DNA of 58,377 nucleotides from Haplomitrium mnioides (lineage: Eukaryota > Marchantiophyta > Haplomitriopsida > Calobryales): the NCBI GenBank assembly GCA_049999725.1, contig JBNGIS010020611.1, positions 1 to 58,377 of the forward strand, read 5' to 3'. The translations under genes were made by a program, and so were the position numbers. The notes beneath the pieces are model-generated. The model saw nothing but the letters and a program-made list of their open reading frames with translations, searched no databases and was not told where the DNA came from. Positions 1 to 12,311 of this stretch are shown here, piece after piece; the stretch's first letter is position 1; each line of letters starts with the position of its first letter.

Positions 1-587
1 TAATTCCTAAGCTCTACTTACAAGACCAAGAACAGAGGGCATTCACCCCCAAGATCACTTGGTTGTGTCTAGGGGTTTGACTCCCCCTCGAGAGTGGTCC
101 TAGGGTCTGCTCAGTTGGTCTGGCTGTCTTCTAATCTAATGAACCTACAAAACTTCAAAGCAGAATACAAATCTAATCTACACATATATGAACAAACAAT
201 TTATACAATATATGCAAGAGAAAACAGAGTCTTGGAAGGCCCTCTGGATTTCCACCAATTGGTTTCTCCCTTCTTAATCCTTGTTGCCTTACAACCTGCA
301 GCCCAGCAACCACCCACACACCCCTCTCTCTAGATAGTTTTTTAACTTCCCTCGCGAGAAGCCCTGCTTTTACTTCCTCATGCTAGGAAGAGAGTTTCTT
401 TGACTTCCACCTCTGGAAGACAGCTTTCCCAGCTACAAGTAGCTCACTCCACCCTCCGAGCCTCGACGGGTCATCCCGCGCAGTGCGCAGGCACTAACGC
501 AACCCCCCCCTCTCTCAGCCCCACTTGAAGAATCACACCAGAGTGTACTCCGAACACTCTCGGTTGATGCACTTGTACAAGGAAATG

Positions 588-1199
588 CCGAGATGACTCC
601 AAACTCCTCACTTGGCAGCCTCTCCTTAGTTCTCGCAGGTCAGAATCCCTTTGAACTATCGTATCGGTCCCCCTCTGCTCTAGTCCACCGGCAATGACGA
701 GTTCACCTAGATCGCTCGAGCATCCAAAGCTCCTCACTCTGCAATCCTTGGCGTCCCTCCAGTCCACCTCCGAATCCCCTTGGCCCCATGGAGCTAGTAC
801 CCCCGCTTCACATAGTTCCTCACTAAATTCTCACCTCTGTCTTACCATGCACGATTCCCTTGCCTTGCGGTCCATGTCACACCCTAGAAATTACCGAGAT
901 GGCTCCAAGCTCCTCTCTTGGCAACCTCTCGTTAGTTCTCGGTAGATCAGGATCCCTTCGAGCTATCGTATCGGTCCCCCTCCGCTCTGGTCCACTGACA
1001 AGGACTAGTTGACTTGGATCTCCCGAGCATCTAGAGCTCCTTACTCTGCAGTCCTCGGCACCCCTCTAGTCCACCTCTGAATCCCCTTGGCCCCTTGGAG
1101 CTAGTACCCCCACTTCACGTAGCTCCTCATTGAATCCTCACCCCTGCCTTACCATGCGCAATTCTTTGGTATCGTTATCGCGCCCCGCAACCGCCCATG
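588..1199. repeat. 306-bp tandem duplication inside the LTR
   Basis: The word CCGAGATGACTCC at 588 recurs as CCGAGATGGCTCC at 894, and the following 300 bases keep pace (CTATCGTATCGGTCCCCCTC, then GAGCTAGTACCCCC, then CTTACCATGC). The same pair is present in the second LTR from about 5308 and 5614, so the duplication predates insertion of this copy. Confidence 0.85.
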
Positions 1200-1489
1200 C
1201 ATCAACCCTCAAGAATTCGAAGGCCAACGATGTATACCCCCCCGCAAACGCTGATCCCTCGAGCCCAATCCGAAGAGAAGGTCGTTATGCCCATTGAGCC
1301 CAAAGTGGGAGAATGCAACGCGTGGCTCTCTCGTTAGTTAATCTAGTTACTCTGGAAAAGGAAATTGAGTTGCGTATCCCTTCAGTTGATCGAGAAAGAC
1401 AAGTACAACGGTAATCTCACAAGAAATCCGAGGAATCTTGTGGGAAGAGATTCTGCAGATTCTCGCTTTACTCTCCTCGTGCCACGTTC

Positions 1490-1860
1490 TCCGCTGCACT
1501 GTTGTCCGACGCCACCCCGTAAGGGGGTAGGCTGACCGTCGCGCTGACCGCTCATTTCGCAGTTGACCCATACGTTGCCCGAGGTCCGATGAACTCCTCT
1601 CTTGCTGCCGCGTGTCCCGTGAGTTGCTTCGAGGTCCTTGGAGTCACCACGTCCTTCAAAGGGCGCCGTCCAACGCCGCCTCCCAAAAGGGTAGGCGGAC
1701 CATCGGCTGACCTCCTTCCGAGGTTGACCCACGGAACCCCCTGCGTACTTCCCAAGGCGCCACGTCGTTTGAAGTCCGCCGTCCGACGTGGCCTCGCAAA
1801 GGGGTTGGCGGACCGTCGCGCAGACCCTTCTCCCGAAGTTGACCATCGGAAACCCTACCA
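1490..1860. repeat. Diverged GC-rich hairpin repeats inside the LTR
   Basis: Three copies of a roughly 130-bp segment carry the pattern GTCCGACGCC...AAAGGGGTAGGCGGACCGTCG...AGTTGACC, at about 1504, 1667 and 1786. GTCCG and CGGAC words pair within each copy, giving a potential hairpin. The second LTR (about 6220-6560) and the solo LTR (about 21555-21740) have the same module, tying these LTRs into one superfamily. Confidence 0.65.
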
Positions 1861-3562
1861 AGCTTCTCAGCGCGCCACGTTTCCGAAGCCCCTCGCGGAC
1901 TCCCTACGCTCGTCATGTCGTCCGAAGAGCCACTGGGGACTTGCCTTGCTTGCCAAATAAGAACTGTGCCGATGTTGTCGTTTCGTTGTACCTTCAAAGT
2001 AAGAACTATGCGCGCGGTCAAGGCTCTCTTCGTTAACATTTCCAAAAGCTCAATATAAGAACTACAAGGCCTTTTCAGACCGTTCGCCCCTTTCAAACTT
2101 TCGGATGCCGGCTGCACTCCATCAAAATTTCACCCTTGTGATGTCGGATTGGCGTTGAAGCACGCTTTTGGCGCCGCTTGCTCCTCTATCGGTCGCACCG
2201 GCGTTAGCTTGATTTTTCGGTCGCCCTTATCTTGCTACCCGATTCACCGATAGATCGTCTTTTTGGCGTACCCCTCGTTTCCCCCCACCGGATAGGCACC
2301 ATATCGCCATTCTAGCTCAGCTTTCCTCCTGTTGAACAATTTGCGATGGATCGTCGTTTTACCACTACCGTGCATCGTTGAACCGGATCGCCAACAAGTT
2401 GCCTTTTCACCTTCACTCGCTCTTATTTGGCCCGCTCGGTGATTTGTCCTCCTTTCAGCTCTCCTCTATTTTTCCTCTTGATAAATCTGCACTAAGTCGC
2501 CCCTTTGGCTTCCCCACTCCTCTTCCGCTTGGATCTCCGATGTATCATCCTTTTGGCACTATTCTGTTTTCCTTCGACCAGACCTTCGATAAGTCGCTAT
2601 TTCGAGCCTTCTTCCTTGCTCCCCGGTTGGATTCCTCGTGGATCCCTCTTGACTGGGGTCGCCACATCATAAGACGGATGGGAACCCCATTAATCGGGCT
2701 CTCCACTTAGGGAGGCGTCTTTCTATAGATTCTCAGGCTTCTTGGTGCCGCCACATCATCCGTGGAATCCCGCGAAGTGCTCCGGAGACGCCACGTTTCC
2801 ATGGAATCTCGCGGGGCCTTTTGGGTACTCCACCTTTCTGCCAGGATTCACGGACTCTAATGGGAGAAATTTATCGGCCCTTGTAGGGCACGCTCTTGCT
2901 TGCGGGATCAAAGCGTCCCTCTTCCCTGGCCTTGCTCGCCTTCGTGACGATCTCACCTTCTCATTTTCATCCATGATCCTTGTTTCCCGAATTGTGGCCG
3001 CTTTAGGACCTACTCGCGATCTGACTTTCTTCGGAGTGCCTTCGGAATTCATCGTTGTGGATCCATTCTTCCTCCTCCTGCGATCGCTTCGCCATAGGTG
3101 GCCACTCTCTTCCTTGTCCCTAGGGTTCAATCCTCGCATCCTCTTGAGGCCCACGGATTCTCGCTGGCCTGCTTCGAATTTTGAAAGGTGGCCCCTCCTC
3201 TGGCTGGCGATCCTAGTTCCCTCCTCATCTCTTCCGCCATGATCCTGTTTCCCTTCCAGGACTCATACGCCATGCTCTTATTAGCAGTTTGAGGGTAATC
3301 TGTGGCTTTTGAGAGGTCTTCACACTTGCCAAGGGTTATTGTGTTGCTGATGCTTCCAATTTCTTGAATTCTGCTTGAGTGCTCCAAACTACCGGTTGAC
3401 ATAACTCCCCCTTCAAGTGTGAAACGTCCCTGCGAACACACTTCTTCTCCCTCAATTTTTTGGTGCCTCTGCTACTGGTCACTGGCTCAAATTATGTAAC
3501 TCCTGCAGAACAACCCTACGAAACACCCCCCCTGCCCCACAAAACACACACCCACATACAAC

Positions 3563-4144
3563 TTACCTGTGCTGGTTGGACACCTTGGATGGGGTCCCAA
3601 TTGGGCCCTCGTTTTTCTCTTGATTCTCATGCCTCCTCAATTTGTCGAAGTGCCCCATGTTGTCCCCTGGTGGCATAAGAGTAGCTAGTTGAACTCCGCC
3701 TGCCTCCCGATGAGCTTCTTTAGACCTCCCCGTGTCCGGTTTCTCCATCTGATGAGACACTTCGGACCTGCCTCCTCTTCGGATCTTAGTGTCCTCACCT
3801 TTGGCCCCATCTGTCGCTGATTCACCCCACTGGTGCTCTGGTCCGTCGCAGATGGATAGTTTGCTTTGGTTGACAGACACCACACCCTCCTCCAACAGAT
3901 CCTTGTACCAGGGTTGGGCTTCTCCCTTCAAAACTACAGGCATGATTCCAATCTTCACATGGGCTTCTCCATTTGCTACTATAGCGTTTTCAAGGTCGTC
4001 CAACCATGCATTTGGGTCATCCTTTGGGGGTCCCTTGAAGGACCTGTATTTGAATCTTCCTCGAAGCCCAAAGGGTGGTACTGGGTTGGCCATCCCTCCA
4101 CTGGCCACTGCCACTTCCACCCAACAATCCCTTCTGTCTGCCAC
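3563..4144 (-). pseudogene. Gypsy-type Gag fragment
   Basis: The open frame is 193 codons on the minus strand. Residues about 30-85 show the layout of a retrotransposon capsid domain: a basic FKYRSFKGPP start, DDPNAWLDDLENAI, and then LKGEAQPWYKDLL. The WL...L.G.A..WY spacing is typical of gypsy Gag. The rest is hydrophilic, without a zinc knuckle, and leaves the gag frame. Gag of autonomous elements is usually longer and followed by protease; neither is present, so this is a shortened gag in a non-autonomous element. It is the only recognisable protein between the two LTRs. Confidence 0.7.
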
Positions 4145-4678
4145 TCTTCCTCAATAGACTCAACCCCTAGTTGCTCTGTTTCTAGGATGTGGCTTTCTTC
4201 CAAACTAACTTGAGGCTCAGGTGCACAAAGTGGTGTCTCTGATTCGGGTTGGTCTCAGGTTTCTTCAAACCTTTGGCCCTCCTTCTAGCACCAAAAAATT
4301 CATGTCGCTCCCATGTTCTAGGCCTTAACCTTTCCAGATCCTGCTTTGAGTGCAGGGGAGGACAGTTTGTGGGCTTTCAAGTTCTTTTCTGAGATGGTAA
4401 CCCTTGCCAGTTACCACTTTCAGGCTCTAAGGGTTCTTCCTTTCCTTTCCAGCCTTTAACACACCACTCTCGCTCACTTCTGGTTACACCCAAGTCAGTT
4501 ACTCAAACATTCCTAGATCCACATACATAACACCCAACTGTGATTTGTGTGATTCTTCCGCTTTATTCAGAGGACCCAATGACTTAGGCCTTGCCACCTT
4601 ATTTGTGCTTGGGCAGAATGGGTGTTGTGACCTGCACCAATGTTCAACACAGCAGTTCTGGACTCCCCCTTTCAGGGT

Positions 4679-7600
4679 TGTCATAGGATTGACACAACTA
4701 TTTCCTAGCTATCATAAGTATGCACTAATTCCTAAGCTCTACTTACAAGACCAAGAACAGAGGGCATTCACCTCCAAGATCACTTGGTTGTGTCGAGGGG
4801 TTTGACTCCCCCTCGAGAGTGGTCCTAGGGTCTGCTTAGATGGTCTGGCTGTCTCCTAATCTAATGAACCTACAAAACTTCAAAGCAGAATACAAATCTA
4901 ATCTACACATATATGAACAAACAATTTATACAATATATGCAAGAGAAAACAGAGTCCTTGAAGGCCCTCTGGATTTCCACCAACTAGTTCCTCCCTTCTT
5001 AATCATTGCTGCCTTACAACCTACAGCCCAACAACCACCCATGCACCTCTCTCTCTAGATATTTTTTAACTTCCCTTGCGAGAAGCCTTGCTTTTACTTC
5101 CTCAAGCTAGGAAGAGAGTTTCTTTGACTTCCACCTCTGGAAGACAGCTTTCCTAGCTGCAAGTAGCTCACTCCACCCTTGAACCTTGACGGGTCATCTT
5201 GTGCAGTGTGCAGGCACTAATGCAGCCCTCCCTCTGAGCCCCACTTGAAGAATCACACCAGAGTGTACTTCGAACACTCTCGGTTGATGCACTTGCACAA
5301 GGAAATGCCGAGACGACTCCAAGCTCCTCACTTGGCAGCCTCTTCTTAGTTCTCGGCAGGTCGGAATCCCTTTGAACTATCGTATTGGTCCCCCTTTGCT
5401 CTGGTCCACCGGCAAGGACGAGTTTACCTGGATCGCTCGAGCATCCAGAGCTCCTCACTCTGCAATCCTCGGCGCCCTTCTAGTCCACCTCCGAATCCCC
5501 CTGGCTCCCTAGAGCTAGTACCCCCGCTTCACATAGTTCCTCACTAAATTCTCACCCTTGCCTTACCATGCACGATTCCCTTACCTTGTGCTCGTTGTCA
5601 CGCCTTGGAAATTGCTGAGACAGCTCCAAGCTCCTCACTTGGCAACCTCTCCTTAGTTCCTGGCAGGTCAGGATCCCTTTGAGCTATCGTATCGATCCCC
5701 CTCTACTTTGGTCCATCGGCAAGGACGAGTTCACATGGATCGTCCGAGCATCCAGAGCTCCTCACTCTGCATTCCTCGGCGCCCTCCAGTCCACCTCTGA
5801 ATCCCCCTGGCCCCTTGGAGCTAGTACCCCCGCTTCACGTATCTCCTCATTGAATCCTCACCCCTACCTTACCATGCGCAATTCTCTAGTATCGTTGTCG
5901 CGCCCCGCAATTTCCCGTGCATCAACCCCCAAGAATTCAAAGGCCAACAATGCATACCCCTCGCAAGCGCTGATCCCCTGAGCCCAATCTGAAGAGAAGG
6001 TCGCTATGCCCGTTGAGCTTGAAGTGGGAGAATGCGACGCGTGGCTCCCTCGTTAGTTAATCCAGTTACTCCGGAAAAGAAAATCGAGCCGTGTGTCCCT
6101 TCAGTTGATCGAGAAAGACAAGTACAACGGTAATCTCATGGGAAATCTAAGGAATCTTGCGGGAAGAGATTCCACAGATTCTCGCTTCACTCTCCACGCG
6201 CCACGTCCTTCGCTGCACCACCATCCGACGCTGCCCCGTAAGGGGGTAGGCTTACTGTCGCGCTGACTACTCCTTCCGTAGTTGACCGGTACGTTGCTTG
6301 AGGTCCGATAAACTCCTCTCTTGCTGCCGTGTATCCCGTGAGTTGCTTCGAGGTCCCTGGAGTCGCCACATCCTCCGAAGAGCGCCGTCCGATGCCACCT
6401 TGCAAAGGGGTAGGCGGACCGTCGGTTGACTTCCTTCCGAGGTTGACCCACGAAACCTCTTGTGTACTTCCCAATGCGCCACGTTGTCCGAAGTCCACCG
6501 TCCGACGCCACCCTACAAAAGGATAGGTGGACTGTCCCGCGGACCCTTCTTCCGAAGTTGACCATCGAAAACTCTACCAAGCTTCTCAGCGCACCACGTT
6601 TCCGAAACCCATCACGGATTCCCTACGCTCGCCACGTCATCTGAAAAGCCGTTGCGGACTTACCCCGCTCGCCGAATAAGAGTTGTGCCGATGTTGTCGT
6701 TTTGTCGTACCTTCGAAGTAAGAACTATACGCGCGGCCGAGGCTCTCTTCGTTAACATTTTTGAAAGCTTGATATAAGAACTACAAGGCCCTCTCGGGCC
6801 GTTTGCCCCTTTCAAACTTTCGGATGTCGGTTGCACCCTGTCAAACTTTCACTCTTGTGATGTCGGATTGGCGTTGAATCACGCTTTCGGTGCCGCTTGC
6901 TCCTCCGTCGGTCGCACAGGCGTTAGCTTGATATTCCGATCGCCCTCATCTTGCTAATTGATTCATTGATAGATCGTCTTTTCAGCATACCCCTCGTTTC
7001 CCCCCACCGGATAGGTGCCATATCGCCTTTCTAGCTCAGCTTTCCTCCCGTTGGACGATTCGCGATGGATCGTCGTTTTACCACTACCGTGAATCGTTGA
7101 ACCGGATTGCCGACAAGTTGCCTTATCGCCTTCACTCGCTCTTATTTGGCCCACTCGGTGATTTGTCCTCCTTTCGGCTCTCTTCTATTTTTCCTCTTGA
7201 CGAATCCGCACTAAGTCGCCCCTTCAGCTTCCCCACTCCTCTTTCGCTCAAATCTTTGATGTATCATCCTTCCGGCACTCTTTTGTTTGCCTTCGGCCAG
7301 ACCTCCGATAAGTCATTGTTTCGGGCCTTCTTCCTTGCTCCCCGGTTGGATTCCTCGCGGATCCCTCTTAACTGGGGTCCCCATGTTGTAAGACGGATCG
7401 GAACCCCGTTAACCGTGCTCTTCATTTAGAGAGGCGCCTTTCCGCAAATTCTCGGGCTTCTTGGTGCCGTCACGTCATCCGTGGAATCCCACAAAGTGCT
7501 CTGGAGACGACACGTTTCCGTGGAATCTCGCGAGGCCTTCCGGGTACTCCACCTTTCCGCCAGGATTCGCGGACTCGAATGGGAGAGTTTGATCGGACCT

Positions 7601-8120
7601 TGCAGAGTGCGCTCTTGCTTGCGGGATCAAAGCGTCCCTCTTCCCTGGCCTTGCTCGCCCTCGTAGCGATCTCACCTCCTCATTTTCATCCCTGATCCTT
7701 GCTTCCGGAATTGTGGCCGCTGTAGGACCTACCTGCGATTTGACTTTCTTCAGAGTGCCTTCGGAATTTGTCGTTGTGGATCCGTTCTTCCTCCTCCTGC
7801 GATCGCTTTGCCATAGGTGGCCGCTCTCTTCCTTCTCCCCGGGCTCCGATCCCCGCATCCTCTTGAGGCCCACAGATTCTTGTTGGCCTGCTTTGAATTT
7901 TGAAAGGTGGCCCCTCCTCTGGCTGGCGATCCCGGTTCCCTCCTCATCTCTTCTGCCATGATCCTGTTTCCCTCCCATGACTCATGCGCCTTGCTCTTAG
8001 TAGCGGTTTGAGGGTAATCCGTGGCTCCTCAGAGGTCTTCACACTTGCAAAGGGTTATTGTGTCGCTGATGCTCCCAATTTCCTAAATTCTACTTGAGTG
8101 CTCCAAACCACCGACTGACA
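4679..8120 (-). repeat. LTR of the TR-GAG-like element (5' LTR in element sense)
   Basis: The 3442-bp repeat begins TGTCATAGG and ends CCGACTGACA on the plus strand, so both ends carry the TGTCA/TGACA inverted terminus. It duplicates 1-3401 with scattered differences. The 306-bp tandem duplication starts at about 5308. The right end sits directly against arm A gene 2: the homologous arm B sequence continues without a break at 33743. No gene is recognised inside. Confidence 0.85.
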
Positions 8121-9532
8121 ACAGTTCTCTTTTTCCAAAAATGCCTCTAGGATCTACATTTTTTGAGATTTTAAATCCTTTGGATTCTATCATTCCTTAC
8201 TGCTCATATTAATTTGAAGGCTCTTCTACCAACAAAAGAACCGCCAGACAATGTAAATCGATTTTCAACATCATAGTCTTTTCTTGGTATTCCCTACTGC
8301 AGTGTGATATCACGATTCTTCTACTTGGTCAAAAGTACGTTTCTCTTACAGTTTTCAAAAAATCTGTCTTGCACAACGACAAGCAATTATTTTGACAACA
8401 AGAAATTCTCTTCAATTTAGAAATGGACATTGGATCTAGCTTTTTCTTCAGCAAGCTCTTGTCATGATGGACTTTCCACAAAGAATTTTTGTATATGGTG
8501 TTTACTTGTTTGGGTTTTGGCCCAGACAAAGAATTTTTATGATGTGTTAGACGATTCGGTTCGTAAGCAAATCTAGCAATAAGAGATAACTCATCTTGAA
8601 GATCTTGGTCATCATCGTTAACACTGTATATTTTGTCGCAGAATATTTTTGAGAGATGAGTTTCTTCATGGGGATTGGGAGAACTTCACCATTCCAAAAC
8701 CGAATCTTGATCAATATCTCTATTAGAATGAAATGTTTTTTGTAATAAAAATTGGTGTCCTTAGTGATAGCTCCAAAGAAATATTGACTAATTGAGACTT
8801 TTTGCTAGAATCATTTTCCAAACTATCGTCTAAAGACTCCTCCAAAATAATTTGATTTGTTTCATATGTCCCAATCTCTTTGCGAGGTACAACATGAAAC
8901 GAAATCAGTTGTTGTTTGAGTGGTGCTATCGGGGAGAGTGGCTCATCTCCAAAATTAAAACTATCCACAGACTGTATGCTCTTTGTGTTCTGAAGAGACA
9001 CACTTTGATCATGAATATCGATGTCTCCTTCAGATATGGACGAAAAAAAGCCTACGACCGTATAGAATCTCTGTGTTGAACCTTTTTTTTCAAATATTTT
9101 GGAATACTGAGAAGAAAGGTTCAACTTCGACCGTTTAATGGGCAACAAAGATCTTTTGCTAGATGAAGATTGTTTCTTTACATCTCTACGAGCACTGAGT
9201 TCCCTCTTTGATCCTTTGTGCGCAAGTTATTGAGTCGTTAATCCTATGCGCGCATTGGATTCACTCCTTGACCCTATGTACGCATAAGGTTGAGTCCTTT
9301 ATCCTATGCGCACATGGAGTTCACCTTCTTGATCTTTCTGGGTAGAGCTATCTGATTCAACAGAAGTCATCTTTTTCTCCAATATACTCACCATCACAAT
9401 TGACGCTTTTGGTACTCCATCCCACAAATTGGCATTTGAACAAATCTCAAACTGTGTGTCAAAAGCAACACTCTTCTGTGAAGATGAATCTTGAAATTCT
9501 AATCTCTTTTTGCCTTTAAAAACTCATGCCAT
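8121..9532 (-). pseudogene. Gene 2, arm A copy: N-terminal part of a transposase-like (DUF7869-like) protein
   Basis: This is the inverted counterpart of 32322-33743. The start ATG is taken at 9532, matching the ATG at 32322 in arm B, but the third codon here is a stop. The N-terminal 60 residues (LEFQDSS...MTSVESDSS) precede a segment coding across TATGCGCGCATA-type palindromes, then an acidic region (about 9148-8723). At 8529-8329 lies KLKRISCCQNNCLSLCK, with a Cys-Cys...Cys...Cys cluster that fits a zinc-binding site. The copy ends at 8121 where the TR-GAG-like LTR was inserted, so the catalytic half is absent from the window on this side. Confidence 0.6.
9215..9330. repeat. Palindromic TATGCGCGCATA repeats at the gene 2 N-terminus (arm A)
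   Basis: About three monomers of 32-35 bp read ATCCTATGCGCGCATTGGATTC and variants. Each has a self-complementary ATGCGCGCAT centre flanked by GGAT/ATCC. In arm B the same stretch (32540-32700) stays open in the gene 2 frame. Confidence 0.7.
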
Positions 9533-9976
9533 TGAAAAGGCTCACAAAAACTAAGTTACTTCAAGGAACTATTTTGACAAATATTATGAACCTCTTACAA
9601 CACTCTCAAAAGATGCGGTTTTGTCGTTTTTTTTTGGAACTTTTTGTGAAGAAAATGAAAAGAAGAAATCGGAAAGATGATAATGAGCAATGCTTTATAT
9701 ACTAACTTTTTTCTTGCACCAGATGAGCCTACGTGTCAAGAGCTCCATGAATCAATTTTTGGTAGGAAAAGACGTTTTTTGAAATTTAGCTATAAAAAAA
9801 TGCCACTAGAAAGTTTCTTTCCATTGTCACCGTTCAGTTTTTGGTTTTCATTTTCTAATTATTGCTATTTTTGCATTTACTTAGTTTTTTGCCATTTCCA
9901 GCGTTAAGTGATTTCTGAACTTTTGTTTACTACATTTTTTAACTCCAAAAAGACTTTTTTTTTTATTATCTTGAGA
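9533..9976. promoter_or_regulatory. Divergent promoter between gene 2 and gene 1 (arm A)
   Basis: This 444-bp AT-rich stretch separates the inferred starts of two divergent genes. On the minus strand a TATATAAAG box (9693-9701) lies about 160 bp upstream of the gene 2 ATG; arm B has the same box at 32136-32144. No clear TATA box was assigned for gene 1. There is no other gene in it; the short open frame at 9677 is unrelated to either protein. Confidence 0.5.
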
Positions 9977-10392
9977 ATAGCATCTAAAGGAATTGTTTCT
10001 CGCCTTGCTCAACTGAAGCCATATAGGTATTCAAATGTTATCAAGGCCTTAGAGCTTGCAAGACAGGAGTGGAAATGGCTCGTAAACTACTATTCTTTGA
10101 GAGACCCGAATCATCATCTTTACCTTTTTGTAGGTGAAGGTGAAAATTTCAATTTGGGTCTACTGGTCCAAATTAAGATGAACCAAGAAGGAAAGAAAGC
10201 CAACATTGGGTTGCTTGTGTAGGCCCAAGACTCAATTACGTTGTATTGTGCAAAACGCAAGCGATTTGATTTTTTAGACTACAAGGAGAGAGATGTTTTT
10301 GCTGCCCATCTTTAGGCCTCAAGAGAAGATGGCAAGGTGAATTCTGAAATCCTTTTTCTTTTGTTTCTTTCTTTACTAAGTTGTAACTTGCA

Positions 10393-10830
10393 GTGAGTCC
10401 ATGCAAGCATGGACACCCGAGGTCCATGGGCGCCTGAACTCCCACGTCCATATGGGCATGGACTCCCAAGTCCATGGACTCATGGACTTTGATCTTTAGG
10501 CGTGCTTGGACGTGGGAGTCAATGCGCTCATGGACCCTTGGTCTCTAGGCTCGCATGGACCCTTGGTCTCCAGGCTCGTAGGGACTCCATTTGTCCATGC
10601 ATGCATGGACTTTGATCTCCATGCGCCCATGGACTCCAAAGTCCATGCGCGCATGGACTTTGAAGTCCAAGCGGGCATGGACTTCGGAGTCCAGACGCGC
10701 ATGGACCTTGGGTCTCCATGCTCACATGGACTCCTTTTGTCCAGGCATGTATGGACTCTTATCGTCTATGCGCATATGGACTTCCTTGTTCACTGCTTGC
10801 TTGGTATTTTATTAAAGTCCATACGCGTTG
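10393..10830. repeat. 24-bp palindrome array in gene 1 intron 1 (arm A)
   Basis: The intron runs 10337-10887 (donor AAG|GTGAAT). It is filled with monomers of about 24 bp, consensus TCCATGCGCGCATGGACTTNGAAG, for example at 10617-10690. The 16-bp TCCATGCGCGCATGGA core is a full palindrome, and the GGACTTNGAAGTCC joint between monomers is nearly one. Left-hand monomers are more degenerate. Arm B has the same array at 31170-31565. Confidence 0.85.
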
Positions 10831-12306
10831 TGAATGTCAGTCTAACATTTTTACCTATGCCAAATTGTTTTTTGTCTTTACTTTGAGTTCACTCAATATT
10901 TGGCCGATTTTGTGGATGGGTACAAAGACGCGAAGCACGTCGAGCGGGACTTCATCAAACTCGCTATACAAATCAAGATTCTTAAGCCCAAGCATGGCGT
11001 CAATATTCAATTATTAGTGCCGCATACGACTGCGGTAACATTCTCTGTTTCTGCTACAGAGACTTCTTCCCAAAAGAAGAGAAAGGAGCCTGAGACAATT
11101 GAGGCTCCGAAGAAGAAGAACACGGCCACAAAAATGAAAAAGCCTGCACCATCACCTGTTATTGAGGAGGAGCTATCCCCCTTAGAATATGAAGCAAAGT
11201 CTACTTCTTCTGCCCCCTCGTCTTCATCACCAACTAACTTGGAGCAAGACTCGGAGGCGGAGCCGAAGCTAGTTCAGGCTCCTACATCTCGATCAAAAAG
11301 GCAATCCCACAAGGGGTTGTGTACTTTTCAAGAAAGGGAACAAGTGGATCCTCAGACAGTGTATGAGGAAGACAAGAATAAGATAAGGGAGTCTGCAATC
11401 CAGCGCTGTACAGTCCGTGAAGAGATAGTTACAATAAGGTTGGAAAATTTAAATCTGCCCAAGCCTGGAATGGACAACTGGGGTCCATTCTAGATTCGAA
11501 GATTGAATGAGGATTTTGTTGAGCTTCTGGCTTAAAGAATACTCATAAACAAGTACGCGCACAGTTTCTATATCGTGATGGTTGACCCAAAGTGTGGTCT
11601 GAAGGACAAGTCAGAGTTCGACATCAAGAACCATGACAAGTATTGTTACAAGATTGCGGGAGGCAATCATAGTGTTGCAGCAAGGCAACTACTTATCACA
11701 AAATATGGAGCAAAGAACCTTGCTCTATTGCTCTGCAATTGTTATGTCTACATGGGCCTCACACCAAAAGAAGCTCGCATTTTTGCTACCAGTAACAATT
11801 ACGACTAGAGGTACAGGCTTGAAGTGACCTCTATTCAAAAGGTCGAGTATTGGCATTAGAGATTTGTGGAGAGTGGGATGGTTTTATCCCAAAAATTATA
11901 AAGAGAGCTAGTTTTGGAGACCTTGGAGATCAAACCCAAGTCGACTCTTGAGAAGACAATCACCTCTCAAGACAACTAGTTCCAACTAGCGTTCTGAAGC
12001 GACGAGCTCTGGGATTTACAATAGAGCATATTTTTAATGTGGGAGAAGAATATAGTGAAGGGCCAGAAGCCTAAGGCCAAGCGGTTGTTGAGAATGGAGG
12101 ACATGAAGTGGACATCTTGGAGGTCCCTTCAGGTTCTTCTTGATGAAGTGAAGATTTATGTTTTGAAGTGGGTGGAAGCTGGAGAGCTTTCAATGGATGA
12201 GATGTCTCGAGAGGCGGAGACACACAAAGTTTTGGCGGTAATGATGAAAAGTTTTTGTTCTGAGGTGTATTGTAGCAAGTGGGAGGAGGTAAGAAAGGAG
12301 TACCCT

Positions 12307-12311
12307 CTTCA
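12307..12311. repeat. Target-site duplication CTTCA (left) of copia element 1
   Basis: CTTCA immediately precedes the TGTTGG end of the LTR at 12312 and recurs at 18016-18020 immediately after the right LTR. The uninterrupted arm B sequence shows a single site at this point. Confidence 0.9.

Larger units (their letters stand above)
1..3401 (-). repeat. LTR of the TR-GAG-like element (3' LTR in element sense), 47 bp missing at the edge
   Basis: It aligns along its whole length with 4726-8120, so only about 47 bp lie outside the window. It ends ...GGTTGACA at 3401. The many open frames inside it in both strands do not match a known protein and are not kept as genes. It contains a 306-bp tandem duplication, GC-rich hairpin repeats, and a C/T-rich segment (about 2370-2660) with recurring GATAAGTCGCC-type words. 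Confidence 0.85.
1..8120 (-). mobile_element. Gag-only LTR retrotransposon (TR-GAG-like), left end cut by the window
   Basis: Bases 1-3401 and 4726-8120 are near-identical direct repeats separated by a 1.28-kb internal region. The LTR ends read TGTCA...TGACA. A purine-rich tract reading GAAGGGGGAG on the minus strand (about 3405-3416) abuts the repeat ending at 3401, so the element runs on the minus strand, with the 4679-8120 repeat as its 5' LTR. The internal region encodes only a gag-like fragment and no protease, integrase or reverse transcriptase, which fits the TR-GAG class of non-autonomous gypsy relatives. It interrupts gene 2 of arm A; the base run acagt at 8121-8125 is the expected right copy of a 5-bp target duplication whose left copy lies outside the window. 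The primer-binding site was not recognised. Confidence 0.8.

Noticed and set aside
94-3240. Several open frames over 100 codons in the 1-3401 and 4679-8120 repeats
   Set aside because: They occur on both strands of GC-rich LTR sequence, shift between the two LTR copies and match no domain.
10496-10890. Repetitive open frames on both strands in the palindrome arrays (MDVGV, HAWTPKS and similar)
   Set aside because: A palindromic 24-bp repeat is a multiple of three and stays open on both strands by construction; intron borders enclose it.
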